A stretch of DNA of 64,000 bases. It comes from an uncultured Rhodobacter sp. Its GTDB lineage: Bacteria > Pseudomonadota > Alphaproteobacteria > Rhodobacterales > Rhodobacteraceae. The position numbers and the translations under genes were made by a program. The stretch lies in contig CAMFII010000011.1 of NCBI GenBank assembly GCA_945952585.1, positions 62,001 through 126,000 of the forward strand. The letters are read 5' to 3'. The notes under the pieces are model-generated. The model made no database searches. It had not been told where the DNA came from and saw nothing but the letters and a program-made list of their open reading frames with translations. Numbering within the stretch: the stretch's first letter is position 1; each line of letters begins with the position of its first letter. This document shows, in pieces, positions 46,716 to 56,945 of this stretch.

Positions 46716-49373
46716 ATGACCTCCCTGAACGAGATCCGTTCCACCTTCCTCGACTACTTCGCCAAGAACGGCCACCGCGTTGTCGACTCGAGCCCGCTCG
46801 TGCCGCGGAACGACCCGACGCTGATGTTCACGAACTCGGGCATGGTGCAGTTCAAGAACCTGTTCACCGGCACCGAGACGCGCGACTACAAGCGCGCCAC
46901 GACCGCGCAGAAATGCGTCCGCGCCGGGGGCAAGCACAACGACCTCGACAACGTCGGCTACACCGCCCGGCACCTGACCTTCTTCGAGATGCTCGGCAAC
47001 TTCTCGTTCGGGGATTACTTCAAGGACAAGGCGATCCCCTTCGCCTGGGAACTGCTGACCAAGGACTTCGGCATCCCGAAGGACAAGCTGACCGTCACCG
47101 TCTATCACGACGACGATCAGGCGTTTGACCTGTGGAAGAAGGTCGCGGGCCTGCCGGACGAGCGGATCATCCGCATCCCGACCAATGACAACTTCTGGAT
47201 GATGGGTCCGACCGGACCCTGCGGTCCCTGCACCGAGATCTTCTACGACCACGGCCCCGAGGTCTGGGGCGGCCCGCCCGGCAGCCCCGAGCAGGACGGC
47301 GATCGCTTCGTCGAGATCTGGAACAACGTCTTCATGCAGTTCGAGCAGTTCGAGGACGGCAGCCGCAAGCCACTGCCGAACCCCTCGATCGACACCGGCA
47401 TGGGGCTGGAACGCTTCGGCGCCGTGCTGATGGGCGCTCATGACGTGTTCTCTACCGACACGCTGCGCAAGCTCGTGGAAGCCAGTGCCCATGCGACCGG
47501 CACCGACCCCGATGGCGAGCAGAAGTTCCACCACCGCGTGATCGCCGACCACCTGCGCTCGACCTCGTTCCTGATCGCCGACGGGGTGATGCCCTCGAAC
47601 GAAGGTCGCGGCTACGTGCTCCGCCGCATCATGCGCCGCGCCATGCGCCACGCGCATCAGGCCGGGGCCAAGGACCCGGTGATGTACAAGCTCGTCGGCA
47701 CGCTCGTGGCCGAGATGGGCGCGCAGTACAAGGAACTGGGCCAGGCCCGCGCGCTGATCGAGGAGACGCTGAAACTCGAGGAAACCCGCTTCAAGCAGAC
47801 GCTGGAACGCGGCCTGCGGCTCCTCGACGACGAGCTGGCGAAGCTGCCCGAAGGCGCTGCGTTGCCGGGCGAGGCGGCGTTCCGCCTCTATGACACCTAC
47901 GGCTTCCCGCTCGACCTGACGCAGGACGCGCTGCGCGAAAAGAACCGCGAAGTCGATGCCGCTGGCTTCGAGGCCGCGATGGCGGAACAGAAGGCCAAGG
48001 CCCGCGCCAGCTGGGCCGGCACCGGCGAGACCAAGGACGCGGCGATCTGGTTCGATCTCGCGCATGCCCATGGCTCGACCGAGTTCCTGGGCTATGACAC
48101 CGAGGTGGCCGAGGGGCAGGTCCTGGCGCTCGTAATGGGCGGCAAGGCGATCGACAAGGCCGGGATCGGCACCGAGGTCCAGGTCGTCGTCAACCAGACG
48201 CCGTTCTACGCGGAAAGCGGCGGCCAAGTCGGCGATGCCGGCGTCATCGTGACCGAGACCGGCAAGGCCCGCGTGACGGACACCAAGAAATCGGCCGGCA
48301 TCTGGATCCATCAGGCGGTGGTCGAGGAGGGCTCGCTTTCCAAGGGGCAGGCGGCCCGGCTTGAGGTCGATCACGCCCGCCGCAGCCAGATCCGCGCCAA
48401 CCACTCGGCCACGCACCTTCTGCACGAGGCCCTGCGCGAGGCGCTCGGGACCCATGTGGCGCAGCGTGGCTCGCTCAACGCGCCTGACCGGCTGCGTTTC
48501 GACTTCAGCCATGCCAAGGCGCTGACCGAGGCGGAACTGGCGAAGGTCGAGGGCGAGGTCAACGACTTCATCCGCCAGAACACGGCGGTCGAAACCCGGA
48601 TCATGTCGCCCGACGAGGCCCGCGCCCTCGGCGCGCAGGCGCTCTTCGGTGAGAAATACGGCGACGAGGTCCGCGTGGTCTCGATGGGCCGGACCGAGAA
48701 CTCGGGCAAGGGCTTCAGGGGCGACGCCTATTCGCTGGAACTTTGTGGCGGCACCCATGTCGCGCGCACCGGGGATATCGGCGCCTTCCTGCTTCTGGGT
48801 GACAGCGCCTCGTCCGCCGGGGTCCGCCGGATCGAGGCGCTGACGGGGCAGGCTGCGCTCGACCACCTGCGCGCGCAAGAGGCACGACTTCTCGACATCG
48901 CCGGCGCGCTCAAGGCCCCGGCGGCGGACGTGGTCGACCGGGTCAAGGCGCTGGTCGACGAGCGCCGCGCCCTGCAGAACGAGGTCGTGCAGCTTCGGCG
49001 CGAGCTTGCCATGGGCGGCGGTGGTTCGGCCGGCCCCGAGGCGAAAGAGATCGGCGGCGTGAAGTTCGTGGCGCAGGTGTTGTCCGGCGTTTCGGGCAAG
49101 GACCTGCCGGGGCTGATTGACGCGCTGAAGGACAAGATTGGCTCGGGTGCGGTCCTGCTGATTGCCGATGCCGGCGGCAAGGCAGCCGTGGCCGCCGGCG
49201 TGACCGGCGACCTGACGGGCAAGCTGTCCGCCGTCGACCTCGCCCGTGCGGCGGCCGAGAAGCTCGGCGGCAAGGGCGGCGGTGGCCGCCCCGACATGGC
49301 TCAGGCGGGCGGCGCCTCGGCCGAGAACGCCCCGGCGGCCATCGCCGCCGTCGAAGCCCTGATTGGAGCCTGA
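46716..49373 (+). CDS. alaS: Alanyl-tRNA synthetase
   Basis: An 885-residue class II synthetase, full length. The catalytic core (1-450) includes [14 protein letters not shown] (motif 1-2 region), [16 protein letters not shown] and [13 protein letters not shown] (motif 3); the editing domain has [12 protein letters not shown] (His563, His567) with CGGTH at 677-681 completing the zinc-binding site that removes Ser/Gly mischarges; the C-Ala domain with a DHHA1-like [13 protein letters not shown] closes the protein. GAGGGGACACGACC precedes the ATG at 46716. The recA-alaS neighbour order is frequent in alphaproteobacteria. Confidence 0.99.
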   Translation: MTSLNEIRSTFLDYFAKNGHRVVDSSPLVPRNDPTLMFTNSGMVQFKNLFTGTETRDYKRATTAQKCVRAGGKHNDLDNVGYTARHLTFFEMLGNFSFGDYFKDKAIPFAWELLTKDFGIPKDKLTVTVYHDDDQAFDLWKKVAGLPDERIIRIPTNDNFWMMGPTGPCGPCTEIFYDHGPEVWGGPPGSPEQDGDRFVEIWNNVFMQFEQFEDGSRKPLPNPSIDTGMGLERFGAVLMGAHDVFSTDTLRKLVEASAHATGTDPDGEQKFHHRVIADHLRSTSFLIADGVMPSNEGRGYVLRRIMRRAMRHAHQAGAKDPVMYKLVGTLVAEMGAQYKELGQARALIEETLKLEETRFKQTLERGLRLLDDELAKLPEGAALPGEAAFRLYDTYGFPLDLTQDALREKNREVDAAGFEAAMAEQKAKARASWAGTGETKDAAIWFDLAHAHGSTEFLGYDTEVAEGQVLALVMGGKAIDKAGIGTEVQVVVNQTPFYAESGGQVGDAGVIVTETGKARVTDTKKSAGIWIHQAVVEEGSLSKGQAARLEVDHARRSQIRANHSATHLLHEALREALGTHVAQRGSLNAPDRLRFDFSHAKALTEAELAKVEGEVNDFIRQNTAVETRIMSPDEARALGAQALFGEKYGDEVRVVSMGRTENSGKGFRGDAYSLELCGGTHVARTGDIGAFLLLGDSASSAGVRRIEALTGQAALDHLRAQEARLLDIAGALKAPAADVVDRVKALVDERRALQNEVVQLRRELAMGGGGSAGPEAKEIGGVKFVAQVLSGVSGKDLPGLIDALKDKIGSGAVLLIADAGGKAAVAAGVTGDLTGKLSAVDLARAAAEKLGGKGGGGRPDMAQAGGASAENAPAAIAAVEALIGA

Positions 49374-49376
49374 AAG

Positions 49377-49664
49377 ATGCCCGGAGCTTTCTGGATCGCC
49401 CATGTCGAAGTGACCGACCCCGAGGCCTATGGCCGCTATGCCAAGGGCGCGACCGAGGCGATCGCGGCCCATGGCGGGGTCTTCCTCGCCCGGGGCAGCC
49501 GCTATGTGCAGCTCGAGGGGCGGGATCGCGCCCGCAACGTCGTGGCGAAGTTCCCGAGCGTCGAGGCTGCGGTGGCCTGCTACAACTCGCCCGAATACCA
49601 GGCGGCGCTCGTGCATGCGAAGGGCGCGGCCGAGCGCGATCTCGTCGTGGTGGAAGAAATCTGA
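49377..49664 (+). CDS. DUF1330 domain protein
   Basis: A 95-residue protein with the DUF1330 (dimeric alpha-beta barrel, ferredoxin-like) pattern: FWIAHVEVTDPEAYGRYAKGATEAIAAHGG, FLARGS, NVVAKFPSVEAAVACYNSPEYQAAL, and final DLVVVEEI. Function is unknown; members are often called monooxygenase-fold or ABM proteins. It starts 3 nt after the alaS stop, with the GAGCCTGAAAG string as ribosome site, so it is cotranscribed. Confidence 0.9.
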   Translation: MPGAFWIAHVEVTDPEAYGRYAKGATEAIAAHGGVFLARGSRYVQLEGRDRARNVVAKFPSVEAAVACYNSPEYQAALVHAKGAAERDLVVVEEI

Positions 49665-49678
49665 CCGTTTCTGCGGCA

Positions 49679-49718
49679 TTCGTGGCAGGCGGTAAACAAT
49701 CCCCCAAATTGCCACGAA
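49679..49718. promoter_or_regulatory. 9-bp inverted repeat upstream of the VPLPA gene
   Basis: TTCGTGGCA (49679-49687) and TGCCACGAA (49710-49718) are perfect arms 22 nt apart, just after the DUF1330 stop and 88 nt before the VPLPA start. The wide spacing suits an operator with two half-sites or a weak stem-loop. Confidence 0.4.
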
Positions 49719-49805
49719 AGCATCAGACAGAGGTCGGCATCCGGCCCAAGGCTCGTCGTGAACGGTTGGTTAATCGGCTCCAGATCTGATTTCTGGAGAA
49801 TGACC

Positions 49806-50504
49806 ATGCTGAAAATCCTCTGTGCAACGACTGCCCTCGCGCTGATGGCTATCCCGGCTTCCGCTGCCACGATGAAGGCGGTGTATTCGGGAAAAGTGAA
49901 TTATGGCTATGATCAGACGGGTGTTTTCGGCTCTGCCGGGGCCGACCTGTCCGGCCTCGACTATGTGCTGACCTATGTCTATGACACCTCCAAGGGCTGG
50001 CGCTGGACCGGCACGGGCTATGACCAGATCTATGGCGGTGCGGGCTACGGAAACGAGTCGCCGATCGTGGCGGCCACACTCAAGATCAACGGCCATAGCA
50101 CGAGTTTTTCCGGAGATTACTTCGGCATGGCCTATGCCTATTCCGATCAGTCGAGCTATTCCTACCGTTATGACTATGCCTACAATTACAGCTACGACGG
50201 CTCGCACTTTGCCTATGACTACATCTATAGCTATGGCGAATATGGCCAGGGCTCGTCGGGCAATCTGGAAGACATCGCCGACCTGACCGGCACCTGGTGG
50301 GGCTACAGCTACTTCCAGAAATACGACTACGACTACAGCAACTGGTCGGCCTCGACCTACACCTATGGCAGCCTCGGCCCGAGCCAGGTGACCGTGTCGC
50401 CCTACGAACCGGCCGCCGTTCCGCTTCCGGCCTCGGCGCTGCTCCTCGTCTCGGGCTTCGGCGGTCTTGCCGCGATGCGCACACTCCGCCGTCGCGCCGC
50501 CTGA
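49806..50504 (+). CDS. Tyrosine-rich VPLPA-CTERM exported protein
   Basis: A 232-residue protein: signal peptide (MLKILCATTALALMAIPASA), a body strongly enriched in Tyr (about 15 tyrosines in residues 105-148, as alternating Tyr and small or acidic residues; further YSYF and YDYDYSNW runs near 168-180), and a C-terminal VPLPAS (205-210), hydrophobic helix and RRR tail for exosortase sorting. ATG 49806 has TGGAGA 7 nt upstream; ATG 49800 is too close. I recognise no domain in the body. The Tyr-rich part could form beta sheets or crosslink oxidatively; this is speculation. A hairpin terminator follows. Confidence 0.82.
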   Translation: MLKILCATTALALMAIPASAATMKAVYSGKVNYGYDQTGVFGSAGADLSGLDYVLTYVYDTSKGWRWTGTGYDQIYGGAGYGNESPIVAATLKINGHSTSFSGDYFGMAYAYSDQSSYSYRYDYAYNYSYDGSHFAYDYIYSYGEYGQGSSGNLEDIADLTGTWWGYSYFQKYDYDYSNWSASTYTYGSLGPSQVTVSPYEPAAVPLPASALLLVSGFGGLAAMRTLRRRAA

Positions 50505-50524
50505 TCGCACTCAGCGCGCCATGC

Positions 50525-50559
50525 AACGCCCGCCGACCTGTAGCGGTCCGGCGGGCGTT
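50525..50559 (+). terminator. Hairpin after the Tyr-rich protein gene
   Basis: Perfect 11-bp arms AACGCCCGCCG (50525-50535) and CGGCGGGCGTT (50549-50559), 20 nt after the stop, followed by CTCGCTTCTT. The remaining gap to 50761 has no recognised gene. Confidence 0.75.
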
Positions 50560-50761
50560 CTCGCTTCTTGGCCGGGACACGCCTGCGTTTCCCGCACGGG
50601 CGCTTGCCCGAGCCCAGAGTTTCAGCATTTGCGTCGCGCCCCGGCCACAAGCGCGTGAGTCTGCCGATCCTGTCGCGCAATCCCCTGAATTCATGCTACT
50701 GTCCGAAAAAAAGAAGACCGAGGCAGAGCATGATTCCCAAACTGAAGCCGAGGGCACGCTG

Positions 50762-51556
50762 ATGTGCCGTTGGGCCGCCTATACCGGTGCGCCGATCTTC
50801 CTGGAGGAGATCGTCAGCCGCCCACGCCATTCGCTAATCCACCAGAGCCATTGCGCGACCGAGTGCAAGACGGCGATCAATGCCGACGGCTTCGGCATCG
50901 CCTGGTATGGTGAACGCCCCGAGCCGGGGCTTTACCGCGACGTGATGCCGGCCTGGTCGGACCCGAACCTGCGCTCGATCACCTCGCAGGTGCGCTCGGG
51001 CCTGTTCCTGGCCCATGTCCGCGCCTCGACGGGCACGGCAACGAGCCGCAACAACTGCCACCCCTTCACCCACGGCCGCTGGAGCTTCATGCATAATGGC
51101 CAGGTCGGGGGCTGGGAGGTGATCCGCCGCGATGCCGACATGCTGATCCCCGACGAGCTCTATCCGCACCGCAAGGGCGCGACCGACAGTGAGGCGCTGT
51201 TCCTAATTGCCGTGGCCGAGGGGCTGGACGACGATCCTCAGGGCGCGATGGAGCGGGCGGTCGCAAGGCTCGAGGCCCTGAGCCGCCAGAAGGGCGAAGG
51301 CACGCCGATGCGCCTGACCGCGGCTCTATCCGACGGCCAGCGCCTCTACGCGATCCGCTATGCCACCGACGAGCAGGCGCCCACGCTCTACCACCGCTGG
51401 TCCGACACGCGCCGAGGCAGGGCGGTGGTGTCTGAGCCTTTGGAAGACGGCGAGACGGGCTGGGAAACCGTCCCGCAGGGATCGTTCTGCGTCTTCGAGG
51501 GTCCCAAGGCGCAGGTCCGCGCCTTCCTGCCGTCGCCACTCAGCAGCGCGGCCTGA
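50762..51556 (+). CDS. Class II glutamine amidotransferase
   Basis: A 264-residue Ntn-type glutamine amidotransferase. The chain begins MCRWAAYTGAP, so removal of Met frees the N-terminal nucleophile Cys2; NADGFGIAWYG, AHVRASTGTATSRNNCHPF and WSFMHNGQVGGWE are the glutamine-binding blocks. No synthase domain follows, as in YafJ or EgtC-like proteins; EgtC hydrolyses a gamma-glutamyl group in ergothioneine synthesis, but no egt genes are near. The start is dictated by the Cys2 requirement even though the frame is open further upstream. Confidence 0.9.
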   Translation: MCRWAAYTGAPIFLEEIVSRPRHSLIHQSHCATECKTAINADGFGIAWYGERPEPGLYRDVMPAWSDPNLRSITSQVRSGLFLAHVRASTGTATSRNNCHPFTHGRWSFMHNGQVGGWEVIRRDADMLIPDELYPHRKGATDSEALFLIAVAEGLDDDPQGAMERAVARLEALSRQKGEGTPMRLTAALSDGQRLYAIRYATDEQAPTLYHRWSDTRRGRAVVSEPLEDGETGWETVPQGSFCVFEGPKAQVRAFLPSPLSSAA

Positions 51557-51582
51557 CGCTGACCGGCATCCGTCGGGTCGGC

Positions 51583-51825
51583 TCAACGGCCGTGATAGGC
51601 ATGTGCCTGGCGGATCATCTCGTCCAGCGGTGCGCGCGGGTCGCAGATGATTCCCATGTCGCGCAGGAGATGCGGCGACAGCTGCGAGAAACGGTCCACT
51701 GCCTGGGCAAGCTCCCGCTCCTTGCGGTCGCGATGGATGGCACCGGCAATCCGGGCAAGCGCGGTGGCCAGGCTTCCGCCGGCGCGCGGGGCGATCGACA
51801 GCGGGGGGGTGGTGGTCGAGAACAT
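51583..51825 (-). CDS. DUF1127 domain protein
   Basis: An 80-residue protein. The helical region RKERELAQAVDRFSQLSPHLLRDMGI is the DUF1127 pattern (Lxxl..LsxhlLrDiGi), followed by a short Asp/Glu-rich tail. DUF1127 proteins are small, abundant and stress-induced in alphaproteobacteria; some modulate phosphate or carbon metabolism and RNA turnover. ATG 51825 has a GGAGACGG ribosome site. It faces the amidotransferase convergently. Confidence 0.8.
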   Translation of the reverse strand: MFSTTTPPLSIAPRAGGSLATALARIAGAIHRDRKERELAQAVDRFSQLSPHLLRDMGIICDPRAPLDEMIRQAHAYHGR

Positions 51826-51999
51826 GGTCCGTCTCCTTTCGGGGTGATCCGCATCTTGCGGTATGGACCAAGCCTCTCACGACCGCGGTTCCCGATCCTG
51901 AAGGTTGGCTGAAACTTCGGTGAATTTCCGGCGGCGATTGCTGAATGCTTGACAGGGTTCCGGCCTCTGCCACCCTTTTGCGAAACATCGGGGGACGCC

Positions 52000-53550
52000 G
52001 TGGAAAGCGGGTCGGCGAACACGATCCAGCTGGATGATGCCATGCTCGACATGGCCGCCGGGACCTTGTCCCGGAACGGAGCCATTGTTGCGCTTCGGCC
52101 GAAATCCTTCCAGTTGCTCTGCCATCTTGCCGCGCGCGGGGGGCAGGTCGTGACGAAATCCGACCTCATGGATGCCATCTGGCCGGATGTCTTCGTGACC
52201 GAGGATTCCCTGACCCAGGCCGTCCGCGACGTGCGGACCGCACTCAAGGACGACGCCGGACGGCGCCTGCAGACCATCCGCGGGCGGGGCTATCTGCTCG
52301 ATACCGCCTCACCGTCCCCGGCGGCAAAGCCGGCCGCCGGAACCCCGTTGCCGCGTATCGCGGTGTTGCCCTTCACCCTTCGCCCCCTGCGCGAGGATCT
52401 TCTGCCGCGGATCGAGATGCTGGCCGAGGAAATCGCGGCGGGTCTCGCCCGCTATCGCACGCTGCGCGTGATCTCATCGGCCTCGGCGCGGCGGGCCGCC
52501 ATGGAATTCGACCATCCCGAGGAAATCGCCTCGCGGCTCGGGGCCGACTATCTGATCGATGGCACGGCATTGGCCGGACCGGACGGGTTCCAGCTGCGCC
52601 TCACGCTGATCAGGTCCGAGTCCGACGCTATGGTCTGGAGCGAGACCTTCGACTGTCAGGGCGATGCGATCCTGGATGCCCAGTCCGGGATCGTGCCGCG
52701 TGTGCTCGCTCACTTGGTCTCGGGAATCGAGACCGAGGGACATGCCCGCGCGCTGACACGCGCGACGGAGAGCCTGACCGCTTACGATCACTTTGCCCGC
52801 GGTCAGGCGTTGTGGAGCAGCGATGATCCGGAACTCACCCGGCATTCGCTGATGCATTACGAGGCCGCCGTGGCCGCCGACCCGGAGTTCGGCTTGGCCT
52901 GGACACATCTGGGTTGGGCAGAACTGGCCCTGAACGACTATTCGCTCGCACCGCCAGAGGTCATGCGGCGCGCGGTCGAGCGGGCACGGCGCGGCGTTGC
53001 GCTTGCGCCTTATGACGGCCGGACGCATACCGGACTGGGCTACATACAGGCGTTGAGCGGCGATTTCTCCAGCGCAACGGCCAATGTCGCGGTCGGGTTG
53101 CGGCTCAATCCCTCCAGCGTGGATTGTCTGATGGATCACGCCACGGTCTCGCTTGCGCGGGGCAGGCCGATCGAGGCGCTCGTCCTTCTGGACGAGGTGA
53201 AGGACCTTTGCCCCATGCGGGTCAGCTACGATGCGCACATGCGGGGCGAGGCGCTGTTCATGCTCGGCCGCTATTCCGAAGCAGCCGATGCCTTCCTCGG
53301 CACAACCAACCTGTCGAACCGCCGGCGGACCTTCCTCGCGGCGATGCTGGCCAAGGCGGGCAGATCGACGGAGGCTGTTGCCCAACTGGACGCAATCGCG
53401 CGCTCTGACCCGGATTGGGACCATCTGGGAAACGCCCGGCTTGGCTATCGCTACGAGACCCCGTCGGACAGCGCGCATCTGGAAGAGGCGATCCGGCTGG
53501 CGCTGGAGATCTGGAAGGGGAAACCCGAGAACCCTGAAGACAAGGGATAG
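52000..53550 (+). CDS. CadC/ToxR-type winged-helix regulator with TPR domain
   Basis: A 516-residue protein. Residues about 8-105 are an OmpR/PhoB-type winged helix (LRPKSFQLLCHLAARGGQVVTKSDLMDAIWPDVFVTEDSLTQAVRDVR), then a TolB/FlgO-like domain (about 118-240; RIAVLPFTLRPL, YLIDGTAL) and TPR-like helices (about 265-500, e.g. YEAAVAADPEFGLAWTHLGWAEL). No TM helix separates them, unlike CadC. GTG 52000 with GGGGGA upstream is preferred to TTG 51949. The target and ligand are unknown; the group is often paired with adenylate-cyclase-like annotations by the TPR part. Confidence 0.85.
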   Translation: MESGSANTIQLDDAMLDMAAGTLSRNGAIVALRPKSFQLLCHLAARGGQVVTKSDLMDAIWPDVFVTEDSLTQAVRDVRTALKDDAGRRLQTIRGRGYLLDTASPSPAAKPAAGTPLPRIAVLPFTLRPLREDLLPRIEMLAEEIAAGLARYRTLRVISSASARRAAMEFDHPEEIASRLGADYLIDGTALAGPDGFQLRLTLIRSESDAMVWSETFDCQGDAILDAQSGIVPRVLAHLVSGIETEGHARALTRATESLTAYDHFARGQALWSSDDPELTRHSLMHYEAAVAADPEFGLAWTHLGWAELALNDYSLAPPEVMRRAVERARRGVALAPYDGRTHTGLGYIQALSGDFSSATANVAVGLRLNPSSVDCLMDHATVSLARGRPIEALVLLDEVKDLCPMRVSYDAHMRGEALFMLGRYSEAADAFLGTTNLSNRRRTFLAAMLAKAGRSTEAVAQLDAIARSDPDWDHLGNARLGYRYETPSDSAHLEEAIRLALEIWKGKPENPEDKG

Positions 53551-53784
53551 ACCCGTAAGCAGGGCCAGGTGAGTAGCAGGTTGCAGGGTCGCGAGCTGCG
53601 TTCGTGGAAGCAGGCGCGTATTCGCGTCAACCCGTTAGATCGGCTTGACCGTGACGCGTCAGAACCAAAGTCATTCCTGGCTTCGCCGATATGCGAGGGT
53701 GGCAGGGGACCGTCCAGATTTGACTTGAGATCCTGACCGGCGAAACGGCACGCGAACTCGGCAAGGCCGAGTTCGCAGTCCGCA
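53551..53784. other. Gene-free gap with a hairpin and a possible gene remnant
   Basis: A 234-nt gap between convergent genes. A perfect hairpin with arms GCGAACTCGG and CCGAGTTCGC (53752-53776) lies just after the typA stop on the minus strand. A short reading on the plus strand, ending in [13 protein letters not shown], looks protein-like but is interrupted upstream by stops. No gene is called. Confidence 0.4.
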
Positions 53785-55605
53785 TCACCCCGCCGCCCGG
53801 CTCTGCCGTTTCCGCTCGTTGGAATCGAGGAACCGCTTGCGCAGGCGCACGATCTTCGGCGTGACCTCGACCAGTTCGTCATCGTCGATATAGGCGATCG
53901 ACTCCTCGAGGCTCATGCGGACCGGCGTGGTCAAGCGCACGGCTTCGTCGGTGCCCGAGGCGCGGATGTTGGTCAGCTTCTTGCCCTTCAGCGGGTTTAC
54001 TTCCAGGTCGTTGTCGCGGGAATGCTCGCCGATGATCATCCCCTCGTAGACCGCTTCCTGCGCGCCGATGAAGAGCTTGCCGCGCTCTTCGAGGTTCCAC
54101 AGCGCATAGGCGACCGAGATGCCGTTCTCCATCGAGATCAGCACGCCCTGACGGCGGCCCTGGATCGGGCCCTTGTGCGGCGCCCAGTCGTGGAAGATGC
54201 GGTTCAGCACGCCCGTGCCGCGCGTGTCGGTCAGAAACTGGCCCTGATAGCCGATCAGCCCGCGCGACGGGACATGGGCGACGATCCGGGTCTTGCCGAC
54301 GCCGGCCGGTTTCATCTCCACGAGGTCGCCCTTACGCTCGCCGGTCAGCTTGTCGATCACGGCGCCCGAATATTCGTCATCGACGTCGATGATGACTTCC
54401 TCGATCGGCTCCAGCCGCTGGCCGTCCTCTTCCTTGAAGATCACGCGGGGACGCGAGATCGACAGCTCGAACCCTTCGCGGCGCATGTTCTCGATCAGGA
54501 CGCCCATCTGCAACTCGCCGCGGCCCGAGACCTCGAAAGCCTCGCCGCCGGGCGTGTCGGCGACCTTGATCGCGACGTTGGTCTCGGCCTCCTTCATCAA
54601 CCGCTCGCGGATGACGCGCGACTGCACCTTGTTGCCGTCGCGGCCCGCCAGCGGGCTGTCATTGATGCCGAAGGTCACGGTGATGGTCGGCGGGTCGATC
54701 GGCTGGGCGGGGAGCGCGGTGTCGACCTCGAGCGCGCAGAGCGTATCGGCCACGGTCGCCTTGGTCATGCCGGCGAGCGTGACGATGTCGCCGGCAACCG
54801 CCTCGTCGATGGCGGTCTGGTTCAGGCCGCGGAAGGCGAGGATCTTGGTGACGCGGAACTGCTCGATCCGCTCGCCGGTGCGCGACAGTGCCTTGAGCGT
54901 TGTGCCAACGGTCAGCGTGCCGCTTTCGACGCGTCCCGTCAGGATGCGGCCGATGAACGGGTCGGCCGACAGGGTCGTCGCCAGCATCCGGAAAGGCTCC
55001 GACTGATGGGCCAACTGCTTCGGCGCAGGAACGTGGCGAACGATCAGGTCGAACAGCGCATCGAGGTTCTTGCGGGGACCGTCGAGGCTCTCATCCGCCC
55101 AACCCGAACGGCCGCTCGCATAAAGATGCGGGAAGTCGAGTTGCTCGTCGGTCGCGCCGAGGTTGGCGAAGAGGTCGAAGACCTCGTTCAGCGCGCGGTC
55201 GGGCTCGGCGTCGGGCTTGTCGACCTTGTTCAGCACCACGATCGGCCGCAGGCCAAGCGCCAGCGCCTTGGAGGTCACGAATTTCGTCTGCGGCATCGGG
55301 CCTTCGGCGGCATCGACCAGCAGGACCACGCCGTCGACCATGTTCAGGATGCGCTCGACCTCGCCGCCGAAATCGGCGTGGCCGGGGGTGTCGACGATGT
55401 TGATCCGGGTGTCGCCATGCTCGACGCTGGTACATTTGGCGAGGATGGTGATCCCGCGCTCGCGTTCGATGTCGTTCGAATCCATCGCGCGTTCTGTCAC
55501 CGACTGGTTCTCGCGGAAGGAACCGGACTGCTTCAGCAGCTCGTCGACGAGGGTGGTCTTGCCATGGTCGACATGCGCGATGATGGCGATGTTGCGAAGC
55601 TCCAT
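53785..55605 (-). CDS. typA: Ribosome-associated GTPase TypA/BipA
   Basis: A 606-residue translational GTPase. G1 AHVDHGKT (10-17), G3 DTPGH (72-76) and G4 NKVDK (126-130) are present, followed by EF-Tu-like domain II, EF-G-like domains III and V, and the BipA-specific C-terminal domain with RSNERKR-like SNERKRQSR end. TypA binds the ribosome and helps large-subunit assembly and stress adaptation. ATG 55605 gives the standard [15 protein letters not shown] opening; longer in-frame reading lacks an ATG. It is downstream of the yitT pair on the same strand, 99 nt away. Confidence 0.97.
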   Translation of the reverse strand: MELRNIAIIAHVDHGKTTLVDELLKQSGSFRENQSVTERAMDSNDIERERGITILAKCTSVEHGDTRINIVDTPGHADFGGEVERILNMVDGVVLLVDAAEGPMPQTKFVTSKALALGLRPIVVLNKVDKPDAEPDRALNEVFDLFANLGATDEQLDFPHLYASGRSGWADESLDGPRKNLDALFDLIVRHVPAPKQLAHQSEPFRMLATTLSADPFIGRILTGRVESGTLTVGTTLKALSRTGERIEQFRVTKILAFRGLNQTAIDEAVAGDIVTLAGMTKATVADTLCALEVDTALPAQPIDPPTITVTFGINDSPLAGRDGNKVQSRVIRERLMKEAETNVAIKVADTPGGEAFEVSGRGELQMGVLIENMRREGFELSISRPRVIFKEEDGQRLEPIEEVIIDVDDEYSGAVIDKLTGERKGDLVEMKPAGVGKTRIVAHVPSRGLIGYQGQFLTDTRGTGVLNRIFHDWAPHKGPIQGRRQGVLISMENGISVAYALWNLEERGKLFIGAQEAVYEGMIIGEHSRDNDLEVNPLKGKKLTNIRASGTDEAVRLTTPVRMSLEESIAYIDDDELVEVTPKIVRLRKRFLDSNERKRQSRAAG

Positions 55606-55704
55606 CGGGAGGGTCTCTTTCAGATCGGAAGGTTGCGCGGGCGATACCTCAGCCAAGCCGGAAAGGCCAGCGGAAGATTTCGCAATCGCAGAAGGGCCGC
55701 CGCG

Positions 55705-56319
55705 TCAGGTGGCGATATAGCGGTCGCGGCGGTGGTTGATGGCGATGATAAGGTTCAGAACGACCACACCCGGCAGCGACCAGAGCACCCGGTCGAGCGG
55801 CAGGATCATCAGAGCGACGAGGAACAGCGCCGCGTCGAAGCCCATCTGCAGCCAGCCGGCGCGGAAGCCGGTCCGGTCCTGCACCATCAGCGCCACGATG
55901 CCGATGCCGCCAAGGCTCGATCCGTGGCGGAACAGGATCAACAGGCCCACGCCGGACAGGACGCCGAACAGGATGCCGGCCAGCAGCGGGTCGACCGATC
56001 CAAGTGAGAGATAGTGCGGCAGGAGGGCAGAGAAGCCTGACAGGAGCGCGACCGAGAGGAAACTCTTGACCGTGAAGTCAAGGCCGATCCGGCGGTAGCC
56101 GAGCCAGTAGAAGGGCAGGTTGATGACGAAGAACACCGAAGCAAAGGCGATGCCGGTCGTGTAGGAGATCACCAGCGCCAGCCCAGCCGTCTGCCCGGTG
56201 ATGAAGCCCGCATTGCGCAGAAATTGCAGGCCAAGTGCGCAAAGGATCGTGCCGGTCAGCAGGCCCTGCGCATCGTCCAGCGGACCGTGGCGGACGGGGT
56301 CGTGTTCAGGCAGCGACAT
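55705..56319 (-). CDS. YitT family membrane protein, copy 2
   Basis: A 204-residue membrane protein with five to six helices, of the YitT/DUF161 group ([56 protein letters not shown]; ending [11 protein letters not shown]). Family function is unknown. Its start overlaps the end of copy 1 by 14 nt. The two proteins align along their full length with about one-third identity by eye. The last 24 nt encoding the shared INHRRDRY end are identical in both genes. Confidence 0.85.
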   Translation of the reverse strand: MSLPEHDPVRHGPLDDAQGLLTGTILCALGLQFLRNAGFITGQTAGLALVISYTTGIAFASVFFVINLPFYWLGYRRIGLDFTVKSFLSVALLSGFSALLPHYLSLGSVDPLLAGILFGVLSGVGLLILFRHGSSLGGIGIVALMVQDRTGFRAGWLQMGFDAALFLVALMILPLDRVLWSLPGVVVLNLIIAINHRRDRYIAT

Positions 56320-56908
56320 AGCGGTCGCGGCGGTGGTTGATCGCAAGGAACAGGTTGAAGACCGCAGCGCCGATGAAGCTGTAGACTAGGAGCGTCGGCT
56401 CGATCATCACGGCCGCCACGGCAAAGATCGCCATGTCGACGACAAGCTGGAAGTAGCCCGCCGGGAAGCCGGTCTTGTCCTGCAGCATCAGGCCCAGGAT
56501 CGACAATCCGCCGAAGCTGCCGCCGTGGCGCACGACCGAAAGGGCCGAGAAGCCGAAAAGTGTGCCGAACAGCATCGCGGCGAAGGCGGGCTCGATATGG
56601 CCGAACTCGATCCAGCGCGGCAGGATCGCCGTGGCGAGCGTCAACAGCCCGACCGAAATCGCCGTCTTGAGCGCAAAGCGCGCGCCCATCCGCACATAGC
56701 CGAGCCAGAGGAAGGGCAGGCTGATGGTGAAATAGACCAGCGGGAAAGACAGGCCGGTCGCATAGGAAATCAGCGCCGCGACTCCGGTCGTCTGGCCCGC
56801 GACGAAGCCCATATGGGTCATGATCTGCAAGCCCACGGCGCCGACGCAGACGCCGAAAGCGATGCCTTGAATGTCTTCCATCAGCGTGTGGTGGCGCGGG
56901 TCGGTCAT
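56306..56908 (-). CDS. YitT family membrane protein, copy 1
   Basis: A 200-residue paralogue of the next gene ([76 protein letters not shown] end). GQTxGxAxLISYxTG and RHGxSxGG are common to both. ATG 56908 is preceded by CGGAGACCCG. The upstream gap has a candidate promoter (TTGACT, 17 nt, TATCTG on the minus strand) overlapped by the palindrome at 56946-56965. The pair may form a heterodimer; the transported compound is unknown. Confidence 0.85.
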   Translation of the reverse strand: MTDPRHHTLMEDIQGIAFGVCVGAVGLQIMTHMGFVAGQTTGVAALISYATGLSFPLVYFTISLPFLWLGYVRMGARFALKTAISVGLLTLATAILPRWIEFGHIEPAFAAMLFGTLFGFSALSVVRHGGSFGGLSILGLMLQDKTGFPAGYFQLVVDMAIFAVAAVMIEPTLLVYSFIGAAVFNLFLAINHRRDRYVAA

Positions 56909-56945
56909 GGCGGGTCTCCGGGGAATGCCGGCAGATACCACGCCC

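Noticed and set aside
46674..49715. A 1013-codon open frame antisense to alaS
   Set aside because: Composition is His/Arg/Gly/Ala rich without domain logic and it mirrors the highly conserved alaS gene; long antisense frames are expected in GC-rich DNA.
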